Source: Azotobacter salinestris
Lineage (GTDB): Bacteria; Pseudomonadota; Gammaproteobacteria; Pseudomonadales; Pseudomonadaceae
Length of the DNA: 64,000 nucleotides
Reading direction: 5' to 3'
Assembly (NCBI RefSeq): GCF_009363155.1
Contig: NZ_CP045302.1
Span: 1,797,001-1,861,000 of the forward strand
Of the stretch, positions 45,949 to 56,447 are shown piece after piece. The translations under genes and the position numbers were made by a program. Every line of letters starts with the position of its first letter. The stretch's first letter is position 1. The notes beneath the pieces are model-generated. The model was not told where the DNA came from. It did no database searches and saw nothing but the letters and a program-made list of their open reading frames with translations.

Positions 45949-46085
45949 AACCAAGGCCGGCCCGGACATGGCCAATACGTCAATCCCTTGCAGGCCGACC
46001 TGTGTGATGCGTTGAAAAGCCGCGGAAAGCTGGCTGCAGGTTGCTGTGCCAGCGCCCTGCGACGCGCTCGGGCGACATTCTGCCA

Positions 46086-48344
<2,259 letters not shown>

Positions 48345-48353
48345 GGGTCAGTC

Positions 48354-48414
48354 CCTAGGGTGTGTCATCGATTATTTCCCCGATTGCGGGAAATAATCGA
48401 TGACACACCCCCTA
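48354..48414. mobile_element. 53-bp perfect palindromic mini-element with 4-bp direct repeats
   Basis: Positions 48358-48380 and 48388-48410 are perfect reverse complements (23 bp; outer end GGGTGTGTCATCGATT, inner end TTTCCC) around a 7-nt loop. CCTA occurs immediately outside on both sides (48354-48357 and 48411-48414), as expected for a target-site duplication. It looks like two abutted inverted ends of an insertion sequence (a MITE-like relic). It lies 10 bp from the parC start. Confidence 0.65.
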
Positions 48415-48478
48415 TGTTGCGGCGCGGCGGCAGGTGGCCGGCGCCGGAAGACAATGAATGCGGTGTCGTGGCCAGGCT

Positions 48479-49465
48479 TCAAGGCGCGCCGTTCCAGCCT
48501 TCGGCCGGTGCGGCGAAATGCCAGAGCATCGGCCGCGTCTCGCCGTCGCCGCGGGCAAGGGTTCCGTTGTCGGTGCCGATCCAGGCGCCGTCGTCGTCGA
48601 TCCACAGGGCCTCGGCGCTGCCCCAGGGCTGTGCGTAGCGGCGCGCGTCGGTGAGCAGCTCGTCGGCGAACGACCAGCAGCGTTCGACCTCGCCGGTGTT
48701 CGGGCTGTGCCGGCAGATCTGGTGCGCCAGGCGCTCCAGGCTGAACAGCTTGCCGGCGTGGAAGGCCAGGTCGGAGAAACTCTTCGCCCAGCTGCGCGAG
48801 CTCTCCAGCTGGGCCGGCGGCAGCGCCAGGCCGTCCTCGCTGAGCAGCACGCAGCTCCCGCTGCACTGCCAGCTGCTGCGCACGCGGTGCGCCACCAGCA
48901 GTCCGCGGCGCTCCCGCTCGGCGGCCAGCCAGAGGCGTTCGCCGGGCGGATCGACGGCGACCCCCTCGAACATGGCGTTGAACTTCAGCAGCATGCCGCT
49001 GGCGCGGGCCTGACGCAGCAGCGGCGCCGGCAGCGCCAGCCACTGCGGATCACCGACCTCCGGCAGCTGCAGCACGGCGGCGTAGGCCTCGCTGACCAGA
49101 TAGCGGTTGCCCTGGTCGTCGCAGCTCAGCCCCTCGAAATCCATCTCGCCGCCGCGCAGCTTGCCCATCAGCCTGGAGCGCGCCCGCACGCCCCAGGGCA
49201 GCCCGCTGTCGGGCCGCGGCGGCAGGACGAAGGTCCGCGCCTCCGCCAGCCAGGCCTGCTCGCCGGGCTGCAGGCGGTAGAGACGATCGTCGTCGCGGTC
49301 GGAGACCGCCCACAGCGCGTCCCCGCAGCGGGCCAGCCCGGAGAGGTTGCCGCTCGGCATGCCGTCGAGCGGATGCTCGCCGAGCAGGCGCAAAGGCTCC
49401 ACCGGCAGCGCGGCGTGCAGCGCCGTGCTGAACAGCAGGCACAGGCCCGGCAACCAGCACCGCAT
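48479..49465 (-). CDS. Exported phytase-like/esterase-like beta-propeller protein
   Basis: 328 residues from ATG 49465, sharing one base with the parE stop (TGATG). Signal peptide about 1-20 (MRCWLPGLCLLFSTALHA|A). The body matches the 'esterase-like activity of phytase' family (PF13449): SGLARCGDALWAVSDRDD, GEMDFEGLSCDDQGNRYLVSE, NAMFEGVAVDP. These are six-bladed propellers; the substrate is unknown. Placement between parC and parE is conserved in Pseudomonas and argues for co-transcription, not shared function. Confidence 0.82.
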   Translation of the reverse strand: MRCWLPGLCLLFSTALHAALPVEPLRLLGEHPLDGMPSGNLSGLARCGDALWAVSDRDDDRLYRLQPGEQAWLAEARTFVLPPRPDSGLPWGVRARSRLMGKLRGGEMDFEGLSCDDQGNRYLVSEAYAAVLQLPEVGDPQWLALPAPLLRQARASGMLLKFNAMFEGVAVDPPGERLWLAAERERRGLLVAHRVRSSWQCSGSCVLLSEDGLALPPAQLESSRSWAKSFSDLAFHAGKLFSLERLAHQICRHSPNTGEVERCWSFADELLTDARRYAQPWGSAEALWIDDDGAWIGTDNGTLARGDGETRPMLWHFAAPAEGWNGAP

Positions 49466-51357
49466 CAGACCAACACCTCGGCCAGGTTGCCCTTGGTCTC
49501 CAGCCAGGACTTGCGGTCGCCGGCGCGCTTCTTCGCCAGCAGCATGTCCATGACCTCGCGGGTGCTGTCGAAATCGTCCAGGGTCAGCTGCACCAGACGG
49601 CGGGTGTTGGGGTCCATGGTGGTCTCGCGCAGCTGCAGCGGGTTCATCTCGCCGAGGCCCTTGAAACGGGTGACCTGCGGCTTGCCGCGCTTCTTCTCGG
49701 CGACCAGGCGCTCGAGGATGCCGTCGCGCTCGGCCTCGTCGAGGGCATAGTGGACCTCCTTGCCGAGGTCGATGCGGTACAGCGGCGGCATGGCCACGTA
49801 CACGTGGCCGGCCTCCACCAGCGGCCGGAAATGGCGGACGAACAGCGCGCACAGCAGGGTGGCGATGTGCAGGCCGTCGGAGTCGGCGTCGGCGAGGATG
49901 CAGATCTTGCCGTAGCGCAGCTGGGAAAGGTCCGCCGAGCCGGGATCGATGCCGATGGCCACGGCGATGTCGTGCACCTCCTGACTGGCCAGCACCTCGC
50001 CGCCGTCCACCTCCCAGGTGTTCAGGATCTTGCCGCGCAGCGGCATGATCGCCTGGAACTCCTTGTCGCGCGCCTGCTTGGCGCTGCCACCGGCGGAATC
50101 GCCCTCGACCAGGAACAGCTCGGCGCGCAGCGGGTCCTGGCCGGCGCAGTCGGCCAGCTTGCCGGGCAGCGCCGGGCCCTGGGTGATCTTCTTGCGCTCG
50201 ACCTTGCGTCCGGCCTTGAGGCGGCGCCCGGCGTTGCTGATCGCCAACTCGGCCAGCTGCAGACCCAGCTCGGGATGCTCGTTGAGCCACAGGCTGAAGG
50301 CGTCCTTCACCACGCCGGAAACGAAGGCCGCCGCCTCGCGGGACGACAGGCGCTCCTTGGTCTGCCCGGAGAACTGCGGCTCGGCGAGCTTCATCGAGAG
50401 GACGAAGACGATGCGCTCCCAGACGTCCTCCGGCGCCAGCTTGACGCCGCGCGGCAGCAGGTTGCGGAATTCGCAGAACTCGCGCATGGCGTCCAGCAGG
50501 CCCTGGCGCAGACCATTGACGTGGGTACCGCCCTGGGCGGTGGGGATCAGGTTGACGTAGCTTTCCTGCACGCTCTCGCCGCCCTCGGGCAGCCACAGCA
50601 GCGCCCAGTCCACCGCCTCGCGGCTGGCGGCGAAGCTGCCGGTGAAGGGCTCCTCGGGCAGGCGGGCGAAGCCGCTGACCGCATCCGCCAGGTAGGAGCG
50701 CAGGCCGTCCTCGTAGTGCCACTCGACCTTCTCGCCGGTGCTCCGGCCCTCGAAGCTCACGGAAAGGCCCGGACAGAGCACCGCCTTGGCCTTGAGCACA
50801 TGCTTGAGGCGGCTGACGGAGAACTTCGGCGAATCGAAGTACCTGGGGTCAGGCCAGAAATGCACGCTGGTGCCGGTGTTGCGCCTGCCCACGCTGCCGA
50901 CGATCTCCAGCTCGCTGGCCTTGAAGCCGTCGGCGAAGGTCATCCGGTATTCTTTGCCGTCGCGCTTGACGCGCACCTCGACGGAGGTCGACAGCGCGTT
51001 GACCACCGAGATGCCGACGCCGTGCAGGCCGCCGGAAAACTGGTAGTTCTTGTTGGAGAACTTGCCGCCGGCGTGCAGCTTGGTGAGGATCAGCTCGACT
51101 CCCGGCACGCCCTCCTCCGGATGGATGTCCACCGGCATGCCGCGGCCGTCGTCGATCACCTCCAGCGAATTGTCCTCGTGGAGGATCACCTGCACGGATT
51201 TCGCGTGGCCGGCCAGAGCCTCGTCGACGCTGTTGTCGATCACTTCCTGGGCCAGGTGGTTGGGACGCGTGGTGTCGGTGTACATGCCCGGGCGCTTGCG
51301 CACCGGGTCGAGTCCGGAAAGGACCTCGATGGCATCCGCGTTGTAGGTCTGAGCCAT
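49465..51357 (-). CDS. parE: DNA topoisomerase IV subunit B
   Basis: 630 residues. ParE supplies ATP for strand passage. The GHKL ATPase (VIDNSVDEALAG, DDGRGMPVDIHPEEG, SGGLHGVGISVVNALS) fills about 1-220, a transducer follows, and the TOPRIM domain (from about 412) holds EGDSAGGSA, PLRGKILN, and DADSDGLHI for Mg2+. It starts 12 bp after yqiA stops; the chain cpdA-yqiA-parE-phytase-like gene is leftward. Confidence 0.97.
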   Translation of the reverse strand: MAQTYNADAIEVLSGLDPVRKRPGMYTDTTRPNHLAQEVIDNSVDEALAGHAKSVQVILHEDNSLEVIDDGRGMPVDIHPEEGVPGVELILTKLHAGGKFSNKNYQFSGGLHGVGISVVNALSTSVEVRVKRDGKEYRMTFADGFKASELEIVGSVGRRNTGTSVHFWPDPRYFDSPKFSVSRLKHVLKAKAVLCPGLSVSFEGRSTGEKVEWHYEDGLRSYLADAVSGFARLPEEPFTGSFAASREAVDWALLWLPEGGESVQESYVNLIPTAQGGTHVNGLRQGLLDAMREFCEFRNLLPRGVKLAPEDVWERIVFVLSMKLAEPQFSGQTKERLSSREAAAFVSGVVKDAFSLWLNEHPELGLQLAELAISNAGRRLKAGRKVERKKITQGPALPGKLADCAGQDPLRAELFLVEGDSAGGSAKQARDKEFQAIMPLRGKILNTWEVDGGEVLASQEVHDIAVAIGIDPGSADLSQLRYGKICILADADSDGLHIATLLCALFVRHFRPLVEAGHVYVAMPPLYRIDLGKEVHYALDEAERDGILERLVAEKKRGKPQVTRFKGLGEMNPLQLRETTMDPNTRRLVQLTLDDFDSTREVMDMLLAKKRAGDRKSWLETKGNLAEVLV

Positions 51358-51369
51358 GGTTGCCTTAGT

Positions 51370-51987
51370 TCAGAGTTCGGAAAAATCGAAATTGCGCCAC
51401 AGCGCGGCATCGAAGCCGGCGAAGGCGAGCAGCTCCGGCAGGTGCCCGGCGAAACCCTGGAAGCCGTGGTCGCCGCCCGTCTCGACGGCGGGCGCGCAGT
51501 GCCGGTAGTAGGTTGCGGCATCCCGCCAGTCGAGCGTCTCGTCGCCGGTCTGCAGCCACACCCGGTAGCGCGCCGGGTCCTGCGGGGGCGGTACCTCCAG
51601 GGCGACGAGCGCCGCCAGATGGTCGGCGGTCAGTTCCCAGGTCTCGCCGCTGTGGTGGTTGTGCTGCGTCCCCAGGCGGCCGTCGAACAGCCGGTATGGA
51701 CGTACCGCGGGGTTGATCAGCACGGCCCGCAGGCCGTGCCGCTCGGCCAGGTGGGTCGCATAGTAGCCGCCCAGGGAGCTGCCGACCAGCGTGGGGCGCC
51801 CCAGCTCGGCAAGCGCCGTCTCGAGCTGGGCGATCGCCTGGCGCGGATGATGGTGCAGGTCGGGCGCCCGCAGGCGTGCCCCCAGGCCGAGGGCCTGCAT
51901 GGCGCGCATCAGCTGCCGGGCCTTGTGGGAGGCGGACGAGCTGTTGAAGCCGTGGATATAGAGGATGGACGGCGCGGCGCTGGGCAT
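51370..51987 (-). CDS. yqiA: YqiA-type alpha/beta-hydrolase (esterase)
   Basis: 205 residues. The nucleophile elbow GSSLGGYYAT and the N-terminal ILYIHGFNSSSASHKARQL define the UPF0227/YqiA family; E. coli YqiA is an esterase. A His in GGDHGFQGF near the C-terminus completes the triad. It sits between cpdA and parE, the usual order (E. coli parE-yqiA-cpdA). Confidence 0.92.
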   Translation of the reverse strand: MPSAAPSILYIHGFNSSSASHKARQLMRAMQALGLGARLRAPDLHHHPRQAIAQLETALAELGRPTLVGSSLGGYYATHLAERHGLRAVLINPAVRPYRLFDGRLGTQHNHHSGETWELTADHLAALVALEVPPPQDPARYRVWLQTGDETLDWRDAATYYRHCAPAVETGGDHGFQGFAGHLPELLAFAGFDAALWRNFDFSEL

Positions 51988-52098
51988 GAATCTCGGGCGA
52001 CAGGGACGGAAGGGTGAAGGCTACAAGCGGAGCGCGACAGTCTCAAGTCGGCCGGCGGATTTGTCGCCGTACGGCGCGGCCCCGCCATCCTGCCGGAG

Positions 52099-52914
52099 TC
52101 AGTAGCCGTCCTTGCCGTAGTCGATCTGGAAACGATAGTCGATCAGGCGCGACACGCCGGTTTCCAGACGGCCATCGGCATGCAGGCGCAGCCAGCGGTA
52201 GCCGGGGGCCTGGTCGCTGACCGAGAATTCCTCGCTGCCGGGCGTGAACTGCACGCAGGTCGAGGGCGAGGCCAGCAGACGCACGCCGTGGCGCATGCGG
52301 TCGAACTCCTGGTGCACGTGCCCCCAGAGCAGCGCGCGCACCTGCGGGAAGCGATCCAGCACGACGAACAGCGCCTCGGCGTTGCGCAGGCCGATCGACT
52401 CCATCCAGTGGCAGCCGATCGATACCGGGTGATGGTGCAGACAGACCAGATGATGGCGCTCGGGCGCCTCCGCAAGGGCCTGCTCGAGGCGGGCCAGCTC
52501 GACCGGCTCGAGAAAGCCGGGCACCGCGCCGGGAAGGACCGAGTCGAGCAGCACGATGCGCCAGTTGCCCAGATCGACGACCGGCTGGCGGTATTCGCCG
52601 CCGGCACTGGCGCGTGCCATGACCTCGGGCTCGTCATGGTTGCCGGGAATCCAGCGCAGCGGCGCAGCGAGTGGCGCGCAGAGCTGCAGGAAACGGGCAT
52701 AGGATTCGGCCGAGCCGTCCTGGGAGATATCGCCGCTGGCCACCACCAGGTCGATGCGCGGCTGCTCGCGACGCACCAGCTCGATCACCCGCTGCAGGCT
52801 ATCCTGGGTCTGCATGCCAAGCAGCCGCGCCTGTGCGTCGGCGAACAGATGACTGTCGGTCAGTTGCACGACCAACAGGGAAGAATCGTCATTGGTGGGG
52901 GATGGGCGCGGCAA
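52099..52914 (-). CDS. cpdA: 3',5'-cyclic-AMP phosphodiesterase CpdA
   Basis: 271 residues from a TTG at 52914. TTG is chosen because the homologue length is about 272, GGAG lies about 7 nt upstream, and a sigma70-like promoter lies just before it; a GTG at 52995 with GGAGGT upstream would add 27 residues not seen in the family. CpdA hydrolyses cAMP and tunes CRP/Vfr. The metallophosphatase ligands appear in QLTDSHLF, SGDISQDGS, GNHDEP, HHHPVSIG, and WGHVHQEFD. Confidence 0.92.
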   Translation of the reverse strand: MPRPSPTNDDSSLLVVQLTDSHLFADAQARLLGMQTQDSLQRVIELVRREQPRIDLVVASGDISQDGSAESYARFLQLCAPLAAPLRWIPGNHDEPEVMARASAGGEYRQPVVDLGNWRIVLLDSVLPGAVPGFLEPVELARLEQALAEAPERHHLVCLHHHPVSIGCHWMESIGLRNAEALFVVLDRFPQVRALLWGHVHQEFDRMRHGVRLLASPSTCVQFTPGSEEFSVSDQAPGYRWLRLHADGRLETGVSRLIDYRFQIDYGKDGY

Positions 52915-52942
52915 GACCGTCTCCTGGAGCAGAAGCAGGTTA

Positions 52943-52971
52943 ATTATCGGCTCAGGCAACCGGCCTGGTAA
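52943..52971 (-). promoter_or_regulatory. Sigma70-like promoter of cpdA
   Basis: On the minus strand TTACCA (52971-52966), 17-bp spacer, GATAAT (52948-52943); predicted start about 20 bp before the TTG start codon. Confidence 0.55.
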
Positions 52972-52995
52972 GTCCACACAGCGGACATGGTTCAC

Positions 52996-53736
52996 AGAAC
53001 CTCCGTGCGCAATCCCCCGTTGCGAAGCGAATCATTGTCGCAGCCCCTGGTGTGCATGCCTGCCACACTCGCCCGGACCGCTGCCTGGCCGGTGTCCCTC
53101 AGATGCCGGGAGCGTCCCGCGCCTTACCGGCCCGGCGACATCAAAACATGAAACTCGTATCCGCTCAGCCCGGAAAGTGGAGGTAACAATAGGGGCATGA
53201 ACTTTCGGGACGTTAAAAAGTATCGGATCTTTATTTCCTGAAGCCGGACTGTGCCTCGCAAATGGCGGGCAGCTTTTGCAGAAGCGCGGACATATACCGG
53301 CAGGGCGCCAGCAACTCGCCGAAAACATAAAGATGGAATCAAATATTCGCACCACCCCAGCATGTTCAGGAAACTTCTCCAGCTCCGGACCAAACGATGT
53401 CGCACGAAAATATCACTTGAACCAATAAAAGAACTTTCCGAAAAAATTTCCTGATCCTTTCGACCGCGCTCCAGTTTCGGCTCTTGCCAAGGCTCTGCCC
53501 AGCGGCATGCAAGCCCCCGGCAGTAGGCACTGTGGAAGCATCCGAGACGTGGACCGGCATGCCGGGCAAAACCGGACAAAAGCAACGAAAATGACGGATA
53601 CCTCCTTTTCAAAACGGTTACAAAGCGGAAGTCTGTATTCTCTTCCCTTGCCGCTCACAGAACTTACCTGTCCTTCCGGGAGTCCATAGTTACGTTGCCA
53701 CGCTGTAATTCCCCCAGAAGAGCAGGAGTGAACACC
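52996..53736. other. 740-bp gap with a low-G+C core
   Basis: No gene is supported. The core (about 53147-53480) is clearly richer in A+T than both sides, and short frames in it (15-67 codons) lack recognisable products. In Pseudomonas the genes upstream of cpdA are DUF1249 and nudF (from memory); neither is here, so conserved order ends at about 53.0 kb. The right end presumably holds the promoter of the BON gene. Confidence 0.6.
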
Positions 53737-54108
53737 ATGAAAAAGCATCCCTGGACTTATATTGCCATCACCGCCACTGCCGCTCTTGGCCTTTCGATGG
53801 CCAATGGCGTCCTTGCCGACGAGGCTCGGCAGGACAAGACCCCATCCGTGCTCATGGCTGCCGGCGAAACCATGGACAAGGCCGAAGATGCGGTTTCCGA
53901 CACCTGGATCACCAGCAAGGTGAAGTCCACCTTCCTGGCCGACAGCGATCTTGACGGCATGGACATCAAGGTGGAAACCAATCAGGGTGTGGTGTCGCTG
54001 TCCGGCACGGTCAGCACCGAGGCCGAAAAAGAGCTGGCCATCCAGAAAGCCAGGAGCATCAAGGGCGTGAAGGACGTCTCCGCCGATGCTCTGATGGTGG
54101 CCGAATAA
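53737..54108 (+). CDS. BON-domain periplasmic protein (OsmY-like)
   Basis: 123 residues with AGGAG 8 nt before the ATG. Signal peptide 1-27 (ALGLSMANGVLA|DEA). One BON domain (about 55-123: DTWITSKVKSTFLADSDLDGMDIKVETNQGVV, SLSGTV, ARSIKGVKDVSADALMV). OsmY and similar proteins are stress-induced periplasmic proteins thought to bind membranes. One BON domain instead of two makes it shorter than OsmY. It is a lone gene with a long A+T-rich upstream region. Confidence 0.88.
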   Translation: MKKHPWTYIAITATAALGLSMANGVLADEARQDKTPSVLMAAGETMDKAEDAVSDTWITSKVKSTFLADSDLDGMDIKVETNQGVVSLSGTVSTEAEKELAIQKARSIKGVKDVSADALMVAE

Positions 54109-54166
54109 GCTGCCGCACACGCTAAACCTGCCTGCAGCCATGGCGGGCTTTGCCGTGACGCCCATT

Positions 54167-54227
54167 CAGGAGTCGGCTTGCCGGCGCCGCCCTTGGCGCC
54201 TGGCGATTACGGGCAAGCCGGCTCCTG
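54167..54227. repeat. REPIN (two inverted REP sequences)
   Basis: CAGGAGTCGGCTTGCC and GGGCAAGCCGGCTCCTG are inverted copies of the common Pseudomonas REP core (GGCAAGCCGGCTCCT). Between them lies a smaller GGCGCC-containing segment. Such REPINs are spread by RAYT transposases; none is in the window. Confidence 0.8.
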
Positions 54228-54308
54228 GAGTCTTTCCCCGGAAAACGCCGTCCCCCTCCTCCCGCGCAGCGACCCGGGCGAGGCGCTGCCAAGCTCTCGC
54301 GCTCTGGC

Positions 54309-55499
54309 TCAGAGCCGGTCCAGCGCCTGAATGAAATCCTGAACGATATCCCCAGCCTCCTCGATGCCCACGGAGACGCGCACGGTGCCGTCGTGGATGT
54401 CCAGTTCGGCGAGGACCTCCGGCGCCAGGCCGCGGTGTGAGGTCTTGCCCGGATGGCTGATGCTGGTCGCCACGCCGGCCAGCGAGGGGGCGAACACCGC
54501 GAGCCGCAGGTTATGGATCAGCCGGTCGACCTCGGCCAGCCCGCCCTTGAGGGTGAAGCTCAGCATGCCCGAGCAGCCCCTGGGGAACAGCCGCCGGGCC
54601 AGGGCGTGGTCGGGGTGCGAAGGCAGCCCCGGATAGTGGACCCGCGCCACCTGCGGATGGGCCTCGAGCGCCTCGGCCAGCGCCTGGGCGTTGCGCGAGT
54701 GGGCCTGCATGCGCAGGGCCAGGGTCTTGGCGCCGCGGAAGGTCAGCCAGGCCTCGACGGGGCTGGCGCTGCCGCCGGCGTTGACCTGGAAGCGCCGCGC
54801 CCGGGCCACCCACTCGGCGTCGCCGACGAGGATGCCGCCGGTGGCGTCGCTGTGGCCGTTCAGGTACTTGGTGGTGCTGTGCAGCACCAGGTCGGCACCG
54901 TCGTCCAGCGGCCGGTACAGCGCCGGCGAGAGGAAGGTGTTGTCGACCAGCAGCTTGAGGCCGCGCCGCCTGGCCAGCGCGGCCAGCGCCGGCACGTCGC
55001 TGACCCGCACCAGCGGGTTGGAGGCGCTTTCCGTGTAGATCAACCGGGTCCGCGGGCCGATCGCCGCCTCCACCGCGGCCAGGTCGCGGATATCGACCAG
55101 CGTGGCGGCGATGCCGAAGCGGCCCAGCTCCTTCTCGATCAGGCTCTGGGTGGTGCCGTACAGCTCGCGGCTGGCGATCAGGTGGTCGCCGGCCTCCAGA
55201 TTGCCGAGCAGCGCCGCGCCGATCGCCGCCATGCCGGAGGCGCCGAACAGCGCCGCCGCGCCGCCCTCCAGGGCGAGGATCAGCTCCTCCAGCGCGGCCG
55301 GGTTGGGGTTGCCGATGCGCGTGTACATATAGTTGTCGGGATTGCCGGCGAGGAAGTCGTCGACCTGCGCCAGCGAGTCGTAGACGAACACCGAGGTCTG
55401 GTAGATCGGCTGGGCCTTGGGGTGGGTGACCATGTGGCGGTCGACCTCGTTGCCCGCGTGCACGGCGCGGGTGGAGAAACCGGAAAGGGGTTCGGACAT
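54309..55499 (-). CDS. Gamma-type PLP trans-sulfuration enzyme (cystathionine/homocysteine/methionine gamma family)
   Basis: 396 residues of the Cys/Met metabolism PLP family. Lys211 in LHSTTKYLNGHSD binds PLP; Tyr59 and Arg61 in YMYTRIGNP, Tyr114 in RELYGTT, and Asp186 in LLVDNTF are the family's ligands. Which reaction it performs (cystathionine synthesis or cleavage, sulfhydrylation, or methionine gamma-lysis) cannot be read from this. It follows the SsuD-type and amidohydrolase genes on the same strand (102 bp after the amidohydrolase), suggesting use of released sulfur or a sulfur-bearing substrate. Confidence 0.85.
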   Translation of the reverse strand: MSEPLSGFSTRAVHAGNEVDRHMVTHPKAQPIYQTSVFVYDSLAQVDDFLAGNPDNYMYTRIGNPNPAALEELILALEGGAAALFGASGMAAIGAALLGNLEAGDHLIASRELYGTTQSLIEKELGRFGIAATLVDIRDLAAVEAAIGPRTRLIYTESASNPLVRVSDVPALAALARRRGLKLLVDNTFLSPALYRPLDDGADLVLHSTTKYLNGHSDATGGILVGDAEWVARARRFQVNAGGSASPVEAWLTFRGAKTLALRMQAHSRNAQALAEALEAHPQVARVHYPGLPSHPDHALARRLFPRGCSGMLSFTLKGGLAEVDRLIHNLRLAVFAPSLAGVATSISHPGKTSHRGLAPEVLAELDIHDGTVRVSVGIEEAGDIVQDFIQALDRL

Positions 55500-55601
55500 G
55501 GCGGAATCCTGAGGTGGGCTTGCGAGGGTCTGCCGAAAAGATAGCGCCGCCCCACCTGGCGTGGGGCGGCGAAAGGGATCGCCGGCCAGCCGGCGCCGGC
55601 G

Positions 55602-56447
55602 TTACAGGCCGAACAGCCGCGCGGCGTTGCCGTAGAGCAGCTTGTCCAGCACGTCTTCGCGAAAGCCCAGGGCGAGGAAGTCGTCGATCGACTGGCGGAT
55701 CGGGCGGAACGGATAGGACGAGCCGAACAGCAGCTGCTCGCCAAGAAAACCGTTGGCCGCCTGCACGAAGGCCGCGCTGCCCGGCAGGAACAGGTACATG
55801 TCCGGCACGGCGAGGATGTTCTCGTAGCGGAAGGCCACACCGAGCAACTGGTCCACGTTCGGCCAGTAGCCGTGGTAGCAGACGATCTTCAGGGTCGGGA
55901 AGGTCCGCGCGATCTTCGCCAGCCGGCCGGGGTCGTTGAACGCCGGGTCGGGGGTGGTCGGCCCGGACATCAGAAACAGCGGGATGCCGCGCGCCGCCAG
56001 GTGCTCGTAGACCGGGAAGTACAGCGGGTCGTCGGGATGGCGGGCCGGCTCGCCGAAGCCCGGCTCCAGGTCTATGCCGGACAGGCCCAGGCGATCGACG
56101 GCGCGGTCGATCTCCTCCACCGCGCCCTCGACGCCCTGCAGCGCCGGGTCGATGCCGGCGATGCCGAGCAGTTCGTCGTGGCCGTGGACGATCTGCTGGA
56201 TGAAATCGTTGGGCAGGTGCTGGGCCGGGGTGTGTCGGCCGACCACCACCGCCTTGCTCAGCCCGGCGTCGCGCACCTCGGCGAGAAAGCCCTCGGGCGT
56301 CAAGGAGCGCTCGAAGTGCGCGTCGTCGCCGCGGGTGCCGACCCGCCGGTTCAGCCAGCGGGCCGCCGCGTGGGCGGCATTGCCCGGCGTGGCGCCGAAG
56401 AAGTCGTGCAGGTAGGCCGGCCGGCAGCGCATGTCGATAACCTTCAT
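55602..56447 (-). CDS. Amidohydrolase-2 family TIM-barrel protein
   Basis: 281 residues from ATG 56447, overlapping the preceding stop by 4 bp (ATGA). The start [17 protein letters not shown] and motifs [32 protein letters not shown] and [20 protein letters not shown] place it in PF04909 (amidohydrolase-2/decarboxylase group). The N-terminal HxH of classical members is replaced (DMRCRP), while the later His (CYHGY) and the terminal S-Y/D region remain, so metal binding may be altered. The substrate is unknown; coupling to the sulfonate monooxygenase suggests an organosulfur compound or its carbon product. Confidence 0.75.
   Translation of the reverse strand: MKVIDMRCRPAYLHDFFGATPGNAAHAAARWLNRRVGTRGDDAHFERSLTPEGFLAEVRDAGLSKAVVVGRHTPAQHLPNDFIQQIVHGHDELLGIAGIDPALQGVEGAVEEIDRAVDRLGLSGIDLEPGFGEPARHPDDPLYFPVYEHLAARGIPLFLMSGPTTPDPAFNDPGRLAKIARTFPTLKIVCYHGYWPNVDQLLGVAFRYENILAVPDMYLFLPGSAAFVQAANGFLGEQLLFGSSYPFRPIRQSIDDFLALGFREDVLDKLLYGNAARLFGL

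Noticed and set aside
52915-52995. Longer CpdA from a GTG at 52995 with GGAGGT upstream
   Set aside because: It would add 27 residues absent from the family, and a sigma70-like promoter lies inside the extension; the ribosome site alone is not enough.
53251-53454. 67-codon + strand frame in the low-G+C gap
   Set aside because: GTG start without a Shine-Dalgarno and no recognisable pattern; kept as part of the gap.
53413-54165. 250-codon minus-strand frame over the BON gene
   Set aside because: Opposite a clear signal-peptide/BON protein; no recognisable product.
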